Shown piece by piece: positions 43,049 through 50,356 of a stretch of DNA of 64,000 nt (its first letter is position 1; each line of letters opens with the position of its first letter). The notes beneath the pieces are model-generated. The model was not told where the DNA came from. It saw only the letters and a list, made by a program, of their open reading frames with translations, and did not search any database. The stretch lies in contig NZ_CP015125.1 in assembly GCF_001653755.1 (NCBI RefSeq), positions 3,171,501 through 3,235,500 of the forward strand, written 5' to 3'. A program made the position numbers and the translations under genes. Source of the DNA: Dokdonia donghaensis DSW-1 (lineage in GTDB: Bacteria > Bacteroidota > Bacteroidia > Flavobacteriales > Flavobacteriaceae).

Positions 43049-44161
43049 ATGCAAGAAATTAAAATTTTAATAGTTGAAGATGATGGAGGTATTTATGAAA
43101 ATGTATACAAAAGAAATATTGAATTATTCAATAAAGAAAACAAAGAGTTTCAAATTGGTGAAACTTGGATACAGAAAAAAAATGAAGCTATATCGGCCTT
43201 AAAAAATCCTGAAAATATTTTCGATGGTGCAATTGTGGATTTAGATTTAATGGGAACAGGCGGTACAGATGCCTCAGGAAATGAGATTATCAAGGAAATT
43301 AAAGAAAATTTACGTTTTCCAACTTTTGTGATTACTGGCACCCCTCATCATCTTTCTGATGAATTAAATGTTCCAAACGCTATATTTAATGTTTATGAGA
43401 GAGATAATGTAGATGTATTTGAAACCTTAAATAAATTTAAGCTAATCAAGTCAACAGGAATTCTAAATCTATTAAATCGTAATGGAAAAATCGAAGAGCT
43501 AATTCAAAATATATTCTGGAAGCACATTTCAACTTCTTTAGATAATTGGGTGTTAGATGGCAAAAGAAATCCAGAGGAAAAAGAGGATTCGCTACTTCGT
43601 TATACGATTCTTCATATGATGGAATATTTAGATGAACACAATGTGCATCCAAGTGAATTCTACATCACCAGACCAATAAAAACAGTTCTTTCTACTGGAG
43701 ATTTAGTTACTTATGGAGATAGTCGATATGTTGTTTTAACACCAGCTTGTGATTTTGTATTTCGACCAAATGGCGACAGAAATGTTAGAAATGCATTTCT
43801 TTTGAAAATTATTGAATTAACAGACCATTTTTCGAATCTTGCAGAATCTATTGAAACAGGAGAGGTTAGTAACAGCCTTAAAGAAAAGCTTAAAAAAGTA
43901 ATTACTAATAATAAACCATACTATCACTTTATCCCAAAACATAATACAATTAAAGCAGGGATTATTGATTTCCAAGCTAAGCTTTCAATTCCAATTGCTG
44001 AAATTGAAGAAGGTATTGAAAATAAAGAAATTGATAGATTCGCAACTATCACTTTACCGTTTTTAAAAGATTTAATAGAACGATACTCTAGTTATTATGC
44101 TAGGCAAGGTTCACCTGATTTTGATGTGGAAGAAGTAATAAAATCTATATTTCAACAATAG
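43049..44161 (+). CDS. Response regulator with an uncharacterised C-terminal domain
   Basis: A 370-residue protein. Residues ~1-125 are a receiver: acidic pair D11/D12 (LIVEDDGG), phospho-acceptor candidate D64 (GAIVDLDLMG) and T96 (FVITGTP). The conserved Lys after this is not visible at the usual place (VYERDN). Residues ~150-370 form a domain I do not recognise, with DSRYVVLTPACDFVFRP (C234), HFIPKHN, IDFQAKLSIP and LIERYSSYYARQGSPDFD. It is not a standard HTH output. It starts two bases after the GHKL gene, so the kinase-receiver pair is coupled. It is probably the effector of the cassette. Confidence 0.82.
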   Translation: MQEIKILIVEDDGGIYENVYKRNIELFNKENKEFQIGETWIQKKNEAISALKNPENIFDGAIVDLDLMGTGGTDASGNEIIKEIKENLRFPTFVITGTPHHLSDELNVPNAIFNVYERDNVDVFETLNKFKLIKSTGILNLLNRNGKIEELIQNIFWKHISTSLDNWVLDGKRNPEEKEDSLLRYTILHMMEYLDEHNVHPSEFYITRPIKTVLSTGDLVTYGDSRYVVLTPACDFVFRPNGDRNVRNAFLLKIIELTDHFSNLAESIETGEVSNSLKEKLKKVITNNKPYYHFIPKHNTIKAGIIDFQAKLSIPIAEIEEGIENKEIDRFATITLPFLKDLIERYSSYYARQGSPDFDVEEVIKSIFQQ

Positions 44162-44287
44162 CCGACAGTGGGTTCCTGCATTTATTTTTTTCGACAGCGG
44201 TAAACCGGTATTCTTTAAAAAACAAGTTTACTCTTATAAAGTTCAGCAAATATTTAAATCAACAAAATCTGTGTAATTCACATAAAA
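44162..44287. other. Right edge of the second island
   Basis: 126 bases between the receiver gene and the next terminator. No gene seen. An inverted pair CGGTAAACCG/ACCGG-like element occurs near 44198-44209. It marks the change from AT-rich to ordinary composition. Confidence 0.4.
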
Positions 44288-44320
44288 AACCACCCACCTC
44301 AAAATAGGACCGGGTGGTTT
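44288..44320 (+). terminator. Terminator at the right edge of the second island
   Basis: AACCACCC and GGGTGGTT arms; loop of ~16 bases; T-rich tail. The left-side terminator at 38966 has similar AACCACC/GGTGGTT arms. Confidence 0.75.
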
Positions 44321-44322
44321 CT

Positions 44323-44338
44323 CTTTTTCGCGAAAGCG
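44323..44338. repeat. Iterated palindrome, copy 11 (left end decayed)
   Basis: CTTTTTCGCGAAAGCG: right half intact, two changes on the left. Mirror image of copy 10 at the other end of the island. Confidence 0.75.
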
Positions 44339-44425
44339 TAATAATACTACTCCATACTTTACTACCTATATAGCGCCATAAAGCATATTAAGTAGGTATT
44401 TTTGCGCGCTACTTAGTTTACCGCA

Positions 44426-44941
44426 ATGCAACACTTAAAGACACATTATCACCCAGAAATCACAAGCCTAGAGGGCAAGTCTATTACACAACGGCTTACC
44501 ACAAGGAGCATCGCGATGCAAGGTGATCACATACTGCTTATGTATACCGCTCGTTATGAAGATTACAGTCTCCCCGGCGGTGGTCTTGATGAGGGAGAAG
44601 ACCACATCACAGGGATGCTACGCGAGCTGCGAGAGGAGACGGGAGCGCTGGGTATTACAAACATAACTCCCTACGGCATCTACGAGGAGTATAGACCGTG
44701 GTATAAACCCACGCACGATATACAGCATATCATCTCTTACTGCTACACCTGTGAGGTGCACAAAGAGCTAGGCACTGCGAGCCTAGAGCGTTATGAGACG
44801 AGCAACGGGATGAAAGCCGTGTGGATCCCCATACAAGAGGCCATTGCTCATAATGAGCATACCATAGCCACAAGTTCAAAAAAAGGGATGAGTATAGAGC
44901 GCGAGACGTTTTTACTCAAACACATTGCAAAGACCTTATAA
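44426..44941 (+). CDS. NUDIX hydrolase
   Basis: A 171-residue pyrophosphatase of the Nudix superfamily. The Nudix box is intact: GGGLDEGEDHITGMLRELREETGA (positions ~53-76; GX5EX7REUXEEXGU pattern with RELREETG). The protein lacks the extra signatures that would fix its substrate; nucleotide sugars, NDP-X or damaged dNTPs are possible. The start MQHLKTHYHPEI at 44426 is supported by length. It is ten bases upstream of the Imm53 gene and may be cotranscribed with it. Confidence 0.92.
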   Translation: MQHLKTHYHPEITSLEGKSITQRLTTRSIAMQGDHILLMYTARYEDYSLPGGGLDEGEDHITGMLRELREETGALGITNITPYGIYEEYRPWYKPTHDIQHIISYCYTCEVHKELGTASLERYETSNGMKAVWIPIQEAIAHNEHTIATSSKKGMSIERETFLLKHIAKTL

Positions 44942-44951
44942 AACACACCTT

Positions 44952-45263
44952 ATGAATGATACCATACTAGACTGGATACAGCAGTGGTTTTTAAACAACT
45001 GTGACGGCACCTGGGAGCTAGGCGAAGCCATACAAATAAACACCACAGATAACCCCGGCTGGGAAGTAGAGATAGATGTGTCTAACACCTCACTGGCTAC
45101 ACTGGCTATCCCACAAATACTTAACGAGAAAAATAAAAACGACTGGTACAGTGTCAAGATTGAAGATAAAACCTTCAGCGCCTCTGGAGATGCACAAAAA
45201 CTACAGTTTTTGCTCGGGCTCTTTAAAGAAACTATTGAGAAGATAGAAGGCATCGAGCCGTAA
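44952..45263 (+). CDS. Imm53-family immunity-like protein
   Basis: A 103-residue protein: MNDTILDWIQQWFLNNCDGT, then WELGEAIQINTTDNPGWEVEIDV. DWIQQWF...CDGxWEhGxxIxIxTxDNPGWxVxIdl is the signature I know of the Imm53 group (immunity proteins of polymorphic toxin systems). I use ATG 44952; the ATG at 44925 overlaps the Nudix gene and adds nine unlike residues. No toxin gene is visible nearby, so this may be an orphan immunity gene, or the family may do other work. MepB follows 77 bases later. Confidence 0.75.
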   Translation: MNDTILDWIQQWFLNNCDGTWELGEAIQINTTDNPGWEVEIDVSNTSLATLAIPQILNEKNKNDWYSVKIEDKTFSASGDAQKLQFLLGLFKETIEKIEGIEP

Positions 45264-45340
45264 AGAAAAGTAGATGTAGTGGTGTCACCCGCTATGTTCA
45301 CCCAGACCATTAAAACAGCTACAAGCTAACTAACACATAA

Positions 45341-45826
45341 ATGCATCCATCGCTCTGCACACTTATAGACGTGTTTTTTGCTCCACATCATCTGGAGCTG
45401 TCTAAGTATACAGAAGATGCAGAGAGCGAAGCATATGAGGGCTGTAGCTTTATAGTCGGTCAAAAAACCATCATCTACAGAAAAGCAAAACAGACGCCAA
45501 AAAAAGTAGGGCAGTTTGTGACTTTTTGGAAAAGAGAGGGCATAGCACCTATTGCACCTTTTCACATAGATGACCCCTTTGATTATTACATCATCTATGC
45601 AAGCAACGAGACCGAGGCGGGCGTATTTGTTTTTACAAAAGACCGCCTGCGAGATAAGGCGATAGTAAACACAGCTCACAAAGAAGGCAAGCGCGGTTTT
45701 CGAGTCTACTCTCCCTGGGACGCACCTACGAGCAAGCAAGCCATTGCCACACAGAAGTGGCAAGTGCCGCATTTTTACAAACTAGATAACACTAGTGATC
45801 TTAACAGACTAGCACACCTCTTCTAG
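45341..45826 (+). CDS. MepB-family protein
   Basis: A 161-residue protein of the MepB family, known from the Staphylococcus mepRAB locus but of unknown biochemical role. Typical features are EGCSFIVGQKTIIYRKAKQT, KVGQFVTFWKREG, GVFVFTKDRL and KRGFRVYSPWDAPTSKQAIATQKWQ. Length fits. No MepA efflux gene is nearby, so the link to drug efflux is not implied here. It precedes the divergent-looking but same-strand TetR gene by 75 bases, which contain that gene's operator. Confidence 0.85.
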   Translation: MHPSLCTLIDVFFAPHHLELSKYTEDAESEAYEGCSFIVGQKTIIYRKAKQTPKKVGQFVTFWKREGIAPIAPFHIDDPFDYYIIYASNETEAGVFVFTKDRLRDKAIVNTAHKEGKRGFRVYSPWDAPTSKQAIATQKWQVPHFYKLDNTSDLNRLAHLF

Positions 45827-45855
45827 CCACCATACACTAAATAAACGTTAAAAAC

Positions 45856-45886
45856 TTGGCAATAACTAACCAAGTGGTTAGTTTTG
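45856..45886 (+). promoter_or_regulatory. Promoter of the TetR regulator gene
   Basis: TTG (45856-45858), 20-base spacer, TAGTTTTG (45879-45886), a good TAnnTTTG match, 15 bases before the ATG. The palindromic operator covers the spacer and overlaps the -7 element. Confidence 0.7.
45864..45883. promoter_or_regulatory. Operator of the TetR regulator (autoregulation)
   Basis: AACTAACCAAGTGGTTAGTT: 9-bp arms around AG. It sits between -33 and -7, where a dimer would block RNA polymerase. A related site lies at 46484. Confidence 0.75.
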
Positions 45887-45901
45887 TATCGTATTACAAA
45901 T

Positions 45902-46465
45902 ATGGCAAGAAAAAAAGCATATAGAGAAGACCTGGTGATCGAGAAAGCGATGAACCTTTTTTGGCGTAACGGCTATGAGGGCACCTCTATGCAAATGCTT
46001 GAAAAAGAAATGGGGATTAATAAATTTTCTATTTACTCAAGTTTTGGCAGTAAGAACGGTGTTTTTTTAGAGAGCATTGCTTGTTATAAAAAGAAGCTGT
46101 ACACGCTTGTAAATGAGCTCAAGACAACACAAAAAGGTGTAGCTGGTATAAAAGAATACTTTTACAACTTTATAACTTTTACCAGAGAGACCGAGTATGG
46201 CAAAGGTTGCCTAGTGACAAATACGGCAAACGAGATAGGTACAGATGGAGACCAAGCCATAAAGGAAGCACTGTCTAACTTTACGGGGGAGATAAAAAGC
46301 ATATTTGCCAGTATTATTGCACAAGATGAGAGCAAAAACCCGCAAGAGGTAGCCTCACAGGCAGATTACTTGCTCATTGCAATGTTTGGCCTCTCCTCTG
46401 CTACGAGAGTGTTTACAGAAGAGCAGCTGGGCCATTACATAGAAAATATTTTCAAAAATTCGTAA
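45902..46465 (+). CDS. TetR/AcrR-family repressor
   Basis: A 187-residue repressor. The N-terminal helix-turn-helix reads AMNLFWRNGYEGTSMQMLEKEMGINKFSIYSSFGSKNGVF; the rest is the helical ligand-binding core (GCLVTNTANEIG, the TetR_C group with CLVTN). Start at ATG 45902 (MARKKAYRED) because the operator and promoter lie just before it; an ATG at 45884 would fall inside the operator region. It probably represses itself and the AhpD-like gene 65 bases downstream, which carries a second operator-like site. Ligand unknown. Confidence 0.9.
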   Translation: MARKKAYREDLVIEKAMNLFWRNGYEGTSMQMLEKEMGINKFSIYSSFGSKNGVFLESIACYKKKLYTLVNELKTTQKGVAGIKEYFYNFITFTRETEYGKGCLVTNTANEIGTDGDQAIKEALSNFTGEIKSIFASIIAQDESKNPQEVASQADYLLIAMFGLSSATRVFTEEQLGHYIENIFKNS

Positions 46466-46483
46466 GGATTTTTTTTAACCCAT

Positions 46484-46503
46484 AACTAACCGATTGTTTA
46501 GAA
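46484..46503. promoter_or_regulatory. Second TetR operator, upstream of the AhpD-like gene
   Basis: AACTAACCGATTGTTTAGAA shares 14 of 20 positions with the operator at 45864, and its left arm is identical over eight bases. Located 28 bases before the 46531 start. Confidence 0.6.
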
Positions 46504-46530
46504 ATAATTAATAACTAAAAAAAGAATACT

Positions 46531-47088
46531 ATGACTACGTTAAAAATTCACGACATTGACTCTGCACCACAAGAAAGTAAGCCTTTACTAGAGGGATCTC
46601 TTAAATCTTTTGGGATGATACCAGGCCTACACGGCGTACTGGCTGAGTCACCTCAACTACTAGAAGCTTACCAGACACTTCACAAATTATTTGGTGAGTC
46701 TTCTTTTGATAATGATGAGCTTACCGTGGTGTGGCAAACTATAAACGTAGAGCACGAGTGTCACTACTGTGTACCAGCACACACAGGGATTGCACATATG
46801 ATGAAGGTAGATGCTGCCATCACAGATGCCCTACGCAACAAGACAACCTTACCGTCTGAGAAGCTTGAGGCACTACGTGACTTCACACTTACTGTAACTC
46901 GCAACCGTGGTAATGTAACGCAAGAAGATCTTGACGCATTTTATGCCGCAGGATATGGTGAGAGACAAGTGTTAGATATCATTTTAGGTCTTTCTCAAAA
47001 AGTGATAAGTAACTACACAAACCACATTGCAAACACACCGGTAGATGAGCCTTTCCAAAAATTTGCTTGGAAACCAGAGACCGTATAA
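46531..47088 (+). CDS. Carboxymuconolactone decarboxylase/AhpD-family protein
   Basis: A 185-residue helical protein of the CMD/AhpD superfamily. Residues ~70-90 read NVEHECHYCVPAHTGIAHMM, with the CxxC redox pair and following His of alkylhydroperoxidase-D-like proteins. A peroxide- or electrophile-reducing role is likely. It follows the TetR gene, whose palindromic operator recurs before it, so it is the likely target: exposure to the TetR ligand would induce it. A good terminator follows at 47115. Confidence 0.88.
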   Translation: MTTLKIHDIDSAPQESKPLLEGSLKSFGMIPGLHGVLAESPQLLEAYQTLHKLFGESSFDNDELTVVWQTINVEHECHYCVPAHTGIAHMMKVDAAITDALRNKTTLPSEKLEALRDFTLTVTRNRGNVTQEDLDAFYAAGYGERQVLDIILGLSQKVISNYTNHIANTPVDEPFQKFAWKPETV

Positions 47089-47114
47089 TTACCCGCTCCC
47101 CTCTTAATCATTAT

Positions 47115-47144
47115 AAAGCCTTAGTCCCCTACTAAGGCTTTTTT
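47115..47144 (+). terminator. Terminator of the TetR-AhpD unit
   Basis: AAAGCCTTAGT and ACTAAGGCTTT stem with a CCCCT loop and T-run. Confidence 0.92.
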
Positions 47145-47162
47145 ATTTTACGGGTATGAGTC

Positions 47163-47178
47163 CGCTTTCGCGAAAGCG
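47163..47178. repeat. Iterated palindrome, copy 12 (between two terminators)
   Basis: Perfect core, flanked by the terminators of the AhpD-like gene and of asnB. Confidence 0.9.
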
Positions 47179-47180
47179 TA

Positions 47181-47210
47181 AAAAAACCCACTCATTACAA
47201 GTGGGTTCTT
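47181..47210 (-). terminator. asnB terminator
   Basis: AACCCACT and AGTGGGTT stem; the A-run on its left gives the T-run for the minus strand. Confidence 0.85.
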
Positions 47211-47237
47211 TATAATTAAACTAATAAAACAAATATC

Positions 47238-48908
47238 TTAATAGGCATCATCGTGCACAAAGGCTACTGCCCTACCCGATGGGTCGTTCATATTTTTAAA
47301 GGCTTCATCCCACTCTAGTGCGATAGGGGTGCTACACGCCACACTAGGCACAGAAGGTACACAAAGCGCTGCAGCATCACTCGGGAAGTGCTCTTCAAAA
47401 ATACTGCGGTAGTAAAACTCTTCTTTATTTTGCGGGGTGTGTATCGGGAAGCGGTGGTGTGCGTTTTCCATCTGGGTAGCACTTACTGCTTGATCTACCA
47501 CATCCTTAAGTGTGTCTATCCAAGAGTAGCCTACACCGTCAGAAAATTGTTCTTTCTGTCTCCAGGCTACGCTTTCTGGTAAGTATTTTTCAAACGCCTT
47601 ACGTAAGATCCATTTTTCCATACTGCGGCGTTCTTTGGTAATCATCTTATCTACAGGGTTGAGGCGCATCGCCACATCCATAAATTCTTTGTCTAAAAAG
47701 GGTACACGTCCTTCTATACCCCAAGCAGCAAGTGACTTGTTTGCACGCAGGCAGTCATACATATGCAGCTTGTCAAGTTTACGTACGGTCTCCTCGTGAA
47801 AATCTTTTGCCGTAGGTGCTTTGTGGAAGTATAAGTACCCGCCAAAAATCTCATCTGCTCCCTCGCCAGAGAGTACCATTTTTACTCCCATAGACTTGAT
47901 GACTCTAGCCATAAGGTACATAGGCGTGCTGGCTCTTATGGTAGTAATATCATAGGTCTCTAGGTGATAGATCACATCTTTTATAGCATCTAGTCCTTCT
48001 TGTATGGTAAACTCTATAGGGTGATGTACAGTGCCTATATGGTCTGCCACTACTTGAGCAGCTGCAAGGTCGGGGGACCCCTTGAGCCCTATACTAAAAG
48101 AGTGTAACTGTGGCCACCACGCTCCGGTTTTATCTCCAGACTCTATGCGCTTCTCAGAGTATAGCTTTGCCACAGCACTAGTAATAGAGGAGTCAAGCCC
48201 TCCAGAGAGTAATACCCCATAAGGTACATCACTCATAAGCTGGCGTTTTACAGAGGCCGCAAGGGCGTCGTGTAACTCTTCTATACTAGACTCGTTATCT
48301 TTTACATTATCATACTCCATCCAGTCACGGGTGTACCAGCGAGTAAGCTCTCCGGTTGTGCTAGAGTAATAGTGTCCTGGAGGAAATAATTCTATTTTTG
48401 AACACACACCTTCTAGTGCCTTAAGCTCTGAGGCTACATAAAAAGTACCGTGTTGATCCCATCCCATATATAATGGAATGATACCCATATGATCACGAGC
48501 TACAAAGTACTCGTCTTTTTCTACATCATAGAGTGCAAACCCAAATATACCGTTGAGCATATCACAAAAGTCGTGACCGTGCTCTTTATAAAGTGCGAGT
48601 ATAATCTCACAGTCTGATGCTGTTTGAAACTCATAATCGCTAGTGAGTTGCTCACGCAGCTCTTTGTGATTGTATATCTCCCCATTTGCCGCAAGCACAA
48701 GGCTTTTATCTTTTGAAAACAAAGGCTGTTTTCCAGAAGCGGGATCTACTATAGAGAGACGCTCGTGGGTCATTATCGCATTCTCATTATTAAAAACTCC
48801 GTTCCAATCCGGTCCTCTGTGACGGATTTTTTTAGACATTTCTAATAATTGGGGGCGTAAATCTTCGGCTTTCTCCTTTAGATCAAAGGCGCATACAATT
48901 CCACACAT
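47238..48908 (-). CDS. asnB: Asparagine synthase (glutamine-hydrolysing)
   Basis: A 556-residue enzyme that makes Asn from Asp using Gln and ATP. The N-terminal glutaminase starts MCGIVCAFDL (Cys2 nucleophile after Met removal) with RHRGPDWNG, HERLSIVD, NGEIYNH and SDCEI. The C-terminal synthetase has the ATP loop VLLSGGLDSS and SGEGADEIFGGYLY, then EGRVPFLDKEF and PESVAWRQKEQFSDGVGYSWID. All key residues are present. Distinct from the unrelated protein at 50357 that is often given the same name. Confidence 0.97.
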   Translation of the reverse strand: MCGIVCAFDLKEKAEDLRPQLLEMSKKIRHRGPDWNGVFNNENAIMTHERLSIVDPASGKQPLFSKDKSLVLAANGEIYNHKELREQLTSDYEFQTASDCEIILALYKEHGHDFCDMLNGIFGFALYDVEKDEYFVARDHMGIIPLYMGWDQHGTFYVASELKALEGVCSKIELFPPGHYYSSTTGELTRWYTRDWMEYDNVKDNESSIEELHDALAASVKRQLMSDVPYGVLLSGGLDSSITSAVAKLYSEKRIESGDKTGAWWPQLHSFSIGLKGSPDLAAAQVVADHIGTVHHPIEFTIQEGLDAIKDVIYHLETYDITTIRASTPMYLMARVIKSMGVKMVLSGEGADEIFGGYLYFHKAPTAKDFHEETVRKLDKLHMYDCLRANKSLAAWGIEGRVPFLDKEFMDVAMRLNPVDKMITKERRSMEKWILRKAFEKYLPESVAWRQKEQFSDGVGYSWIDTLKDVVDQAVSATQMENAHHRFPIHTPQNKEEFYYRSIFEEHFPSDAAALCVPSVPSVACSTPIALEWDEAFKNMNDPSGRAVAFVHDDAY

Positions 48909-49035
48909 AATACTTGTTTTATTTGTTATTGATAAGTCAAAGATGCACTTACACTTTCATTAATAAAACACAAATACCATTTATGATTACAAAATATAAC
49001 TAATTTACTGATAAACGTGACAAAGTATAGGTATA

Positions 49036-49051
49036 CGCTTTCGCGAAAGCG
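49036..49051. repeat. Iterated palindrome, copy 13 (asnB - DUF2911 spacer)
   Basis: Perfect 20-bp form from 49034 to 49053 (TACGC...GCGTA), in the divergent spacer that must hold both promoters. Confidence 0.9.
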
Positions 49052-49159
49052 TACTTTAAAAACATTTTGAAAGTTTTAATAAATATTGCCGACCTACATC
49101 TTAACTTTACACTATAACCCAAAGCCTTATAGGGCTTTTAACACAAAAATTAATTAACT

Positions 49160-49696
49160 ATGAAAAATGTACTTATGACTGCGATGGTTGCTCTTGCCTT
49201 TGTTGCAGCACCATCACTTAATGCTCAAGATTTTAAAGTAGACAAGAGTCCTATGGACCAAGCGGCTTTCCCTACAAGTTATAAGGAAGCAAATAAAGAT
49301 ATTAAAGTAACGTATAGTAGACCACAACTTAAAGGACGTGAGCTTTCTAAACTTGCTCCAGAAGGAAAAGTATGGAGACTAGGAGCAAATGAAGCTGTAG
49401 AGGTGACTTTATATAAGGATATGAAACTAGGTACTACACCAGTAAAAGCAGGAACATACACAATGTATGCAATGCCTAATGGTAAGGAATGGACGGTAAT
49501 CTTAAGCTCAGACCTTAATGTATGGGGATCTTACTTTTACAAACCAGAAAATGACGTAGCACGTATCACTGTACCAGTTACTATGGAAGATGAGTCTATA
49601 GAGTATTTTGGTATGGAGTTTACTCCAGAAGATAAAGGTGCACACTTACATATGGCGTGGGGTAATGCGCGCGTAGAAGTGCCGTTTTACAACTAA
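49160..49696 (+). CDS. DUF2911 exported protein
   Basis: A 178-residue exported protein with signal peptide MKNVLMTAMVALAFVAAPSLNAQ. The mature part matches the DUF2911 pattern: SPMDQAAFPTSYKEANKDIK, VTYSRPQLKGR, VWRLGANEAVEVTLYKD and GTYTMYAMPNGKEWTVIL (beta-rich, WR-LGANE conserved). The family is common in Bacteroidota and has no known function. It is divergent from asnB. A run of 7-base repeats and a terminator follow directly. Confidence 0.9.
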   Translation: MKNVLMTAMVALAFVAAPSLNAQDFKVDKSPMDQAAFPTSYKEANKDIKVTYSRPQLKGRELSKLAPEGKVWRLGANEAVEVTLYKDMKLGTTPVKAGTYTMYAMPNGKEWTVILSSDLNVWGSYFYKPENDVARITVPVTMEDESIEYFGMEFTPEDKGAHLHMAWGNARVEVPFYN

Positions 49697-49701
49697 GTAC
49701 A

Positions 49702-49747
49702 GGCTTTAGGCTTTAGGCTTTAGGCTTTAGGCTTTAGGCTTTAGGCT
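49702..49747. repeat. Tandem GGCTTTA repeat (6.5 copies)
   Basis: GGCTTTA is repeated six times without change, plus GGCT, between the DUF2911 stop and its terminator. Likely to vary in copy number by slippage. Confidence 0.95.
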
Positions 49748-49756
49748 AAGAAACAG

Positions 49757-49794
49757 AAAACTGGATTCTCAAAAATGAGAATCCAGTTTTTTTT
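49757..49794 (+). terminator. DUF2911 gene terminator
   Basis: AAAACTGGATTCTC and GAGAATCCAGTTTT perfect stem, loop AAAAAT, 8-base T-run. Confidence 0.95.
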
Positions 49795-49820
49795 ATGCGC
49801 TGGTGCGAGTATGTAAGATG

Positions 49821-50351
49821 CTACTCTTCAAAATTACCGTCGAGCCATCTGGCTACTCTAAGCTCCCATTGTACTTCTTTCATATGATCTATAGAGTGGT
49901 TAGACTCTTTATCAAATAACTTTTGGGTAGCAATGCGCTCTTGTTCTACTTCTTGGTAAATGGCTTTAATTTCTTCTAGGCCGTTTTCTGTAAAGTTATA
50001 GGCAGCAATGCGTGCCTGGAGTTTACGAGCATAGACCTCTGTAATATCAAAATGTGTTTGCTCGTGTGCGAGCAGGTGTTTTGTTTTTTCTTTATGTCGC
50101 ACCCACGAGTATTCTGGATAAAAATGTGCGGTTACGGTAATGCTATTTTTATCTAAAAAGCCTTGACCGTTTGAAGCATACCCCTGACTCATACCCGTAC
50201 TAGAACTAGCTGCCCAGCCATCTAGCGTACCCGGTGATCCTTTAAAATCTGACCACTGCAACGCACGTGTCTCGCTCCACGCAAATCGCTCTGGAGCATC
50301 TGCAGTAGCCATAAGTGCAACTGAACACAGTATGTAAACTAGGCGTAACAA
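49821..50351 (-). CDS. DUF922-like putative zinc protease
   Basis: A 176-residue protein with signal-like MLRLVYILCSVALMATADAP. It contains HLLAHEQTHFDITEVYARKL: an HExxH zinc-protease motif (HEQTH) as in DUF922 proteins. The rest (FAWSETRALQWSDFKGSP, RHKEKTKH) also suits that family, described as periplasmic or secreted proteins of unknown target. It starts five bases after the end of the 50357 gene and is probably cotranscribed with it. Confidence 0.8.
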   Translation of the reverse strand: MLRLVYILCSVALMATADAPERFAWSETRALQWSDFKGSPGTLDGWAASSSTGMSQGYASNGQGFLDKNSITVTAHFYPEYSWVRHKEKTKHLLAHEQTHFDITEVYARKLQARIAAYNFTENGLEEIKAIYQEVEQERIATQKLFDKESNHSIDHMKEVQWELRVARWLDGNFEE

Positions 50352-50356
50352 TGCAA

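Noticed and set aside
39371..44161. Ordinary type II restriction-modification system
   Set aside because: No nuclease-like gene or PD-(D/E)xK or HNH motif recognised in the cassette; the receiver protein's C-terminus remains the only unassigned domain.
45326..45772. 148-codon minus-strand frame opposite MepB
   Set aside because: Mirror frame of a clear MepB family gene; no signal or family features of its own.
49702..49747. CRISPR-like array
   Set aside because: The units are 7 bases and directly adjacent, with no spacers; the 16-bp palindromes are kilobases apart, so they are not an array either.
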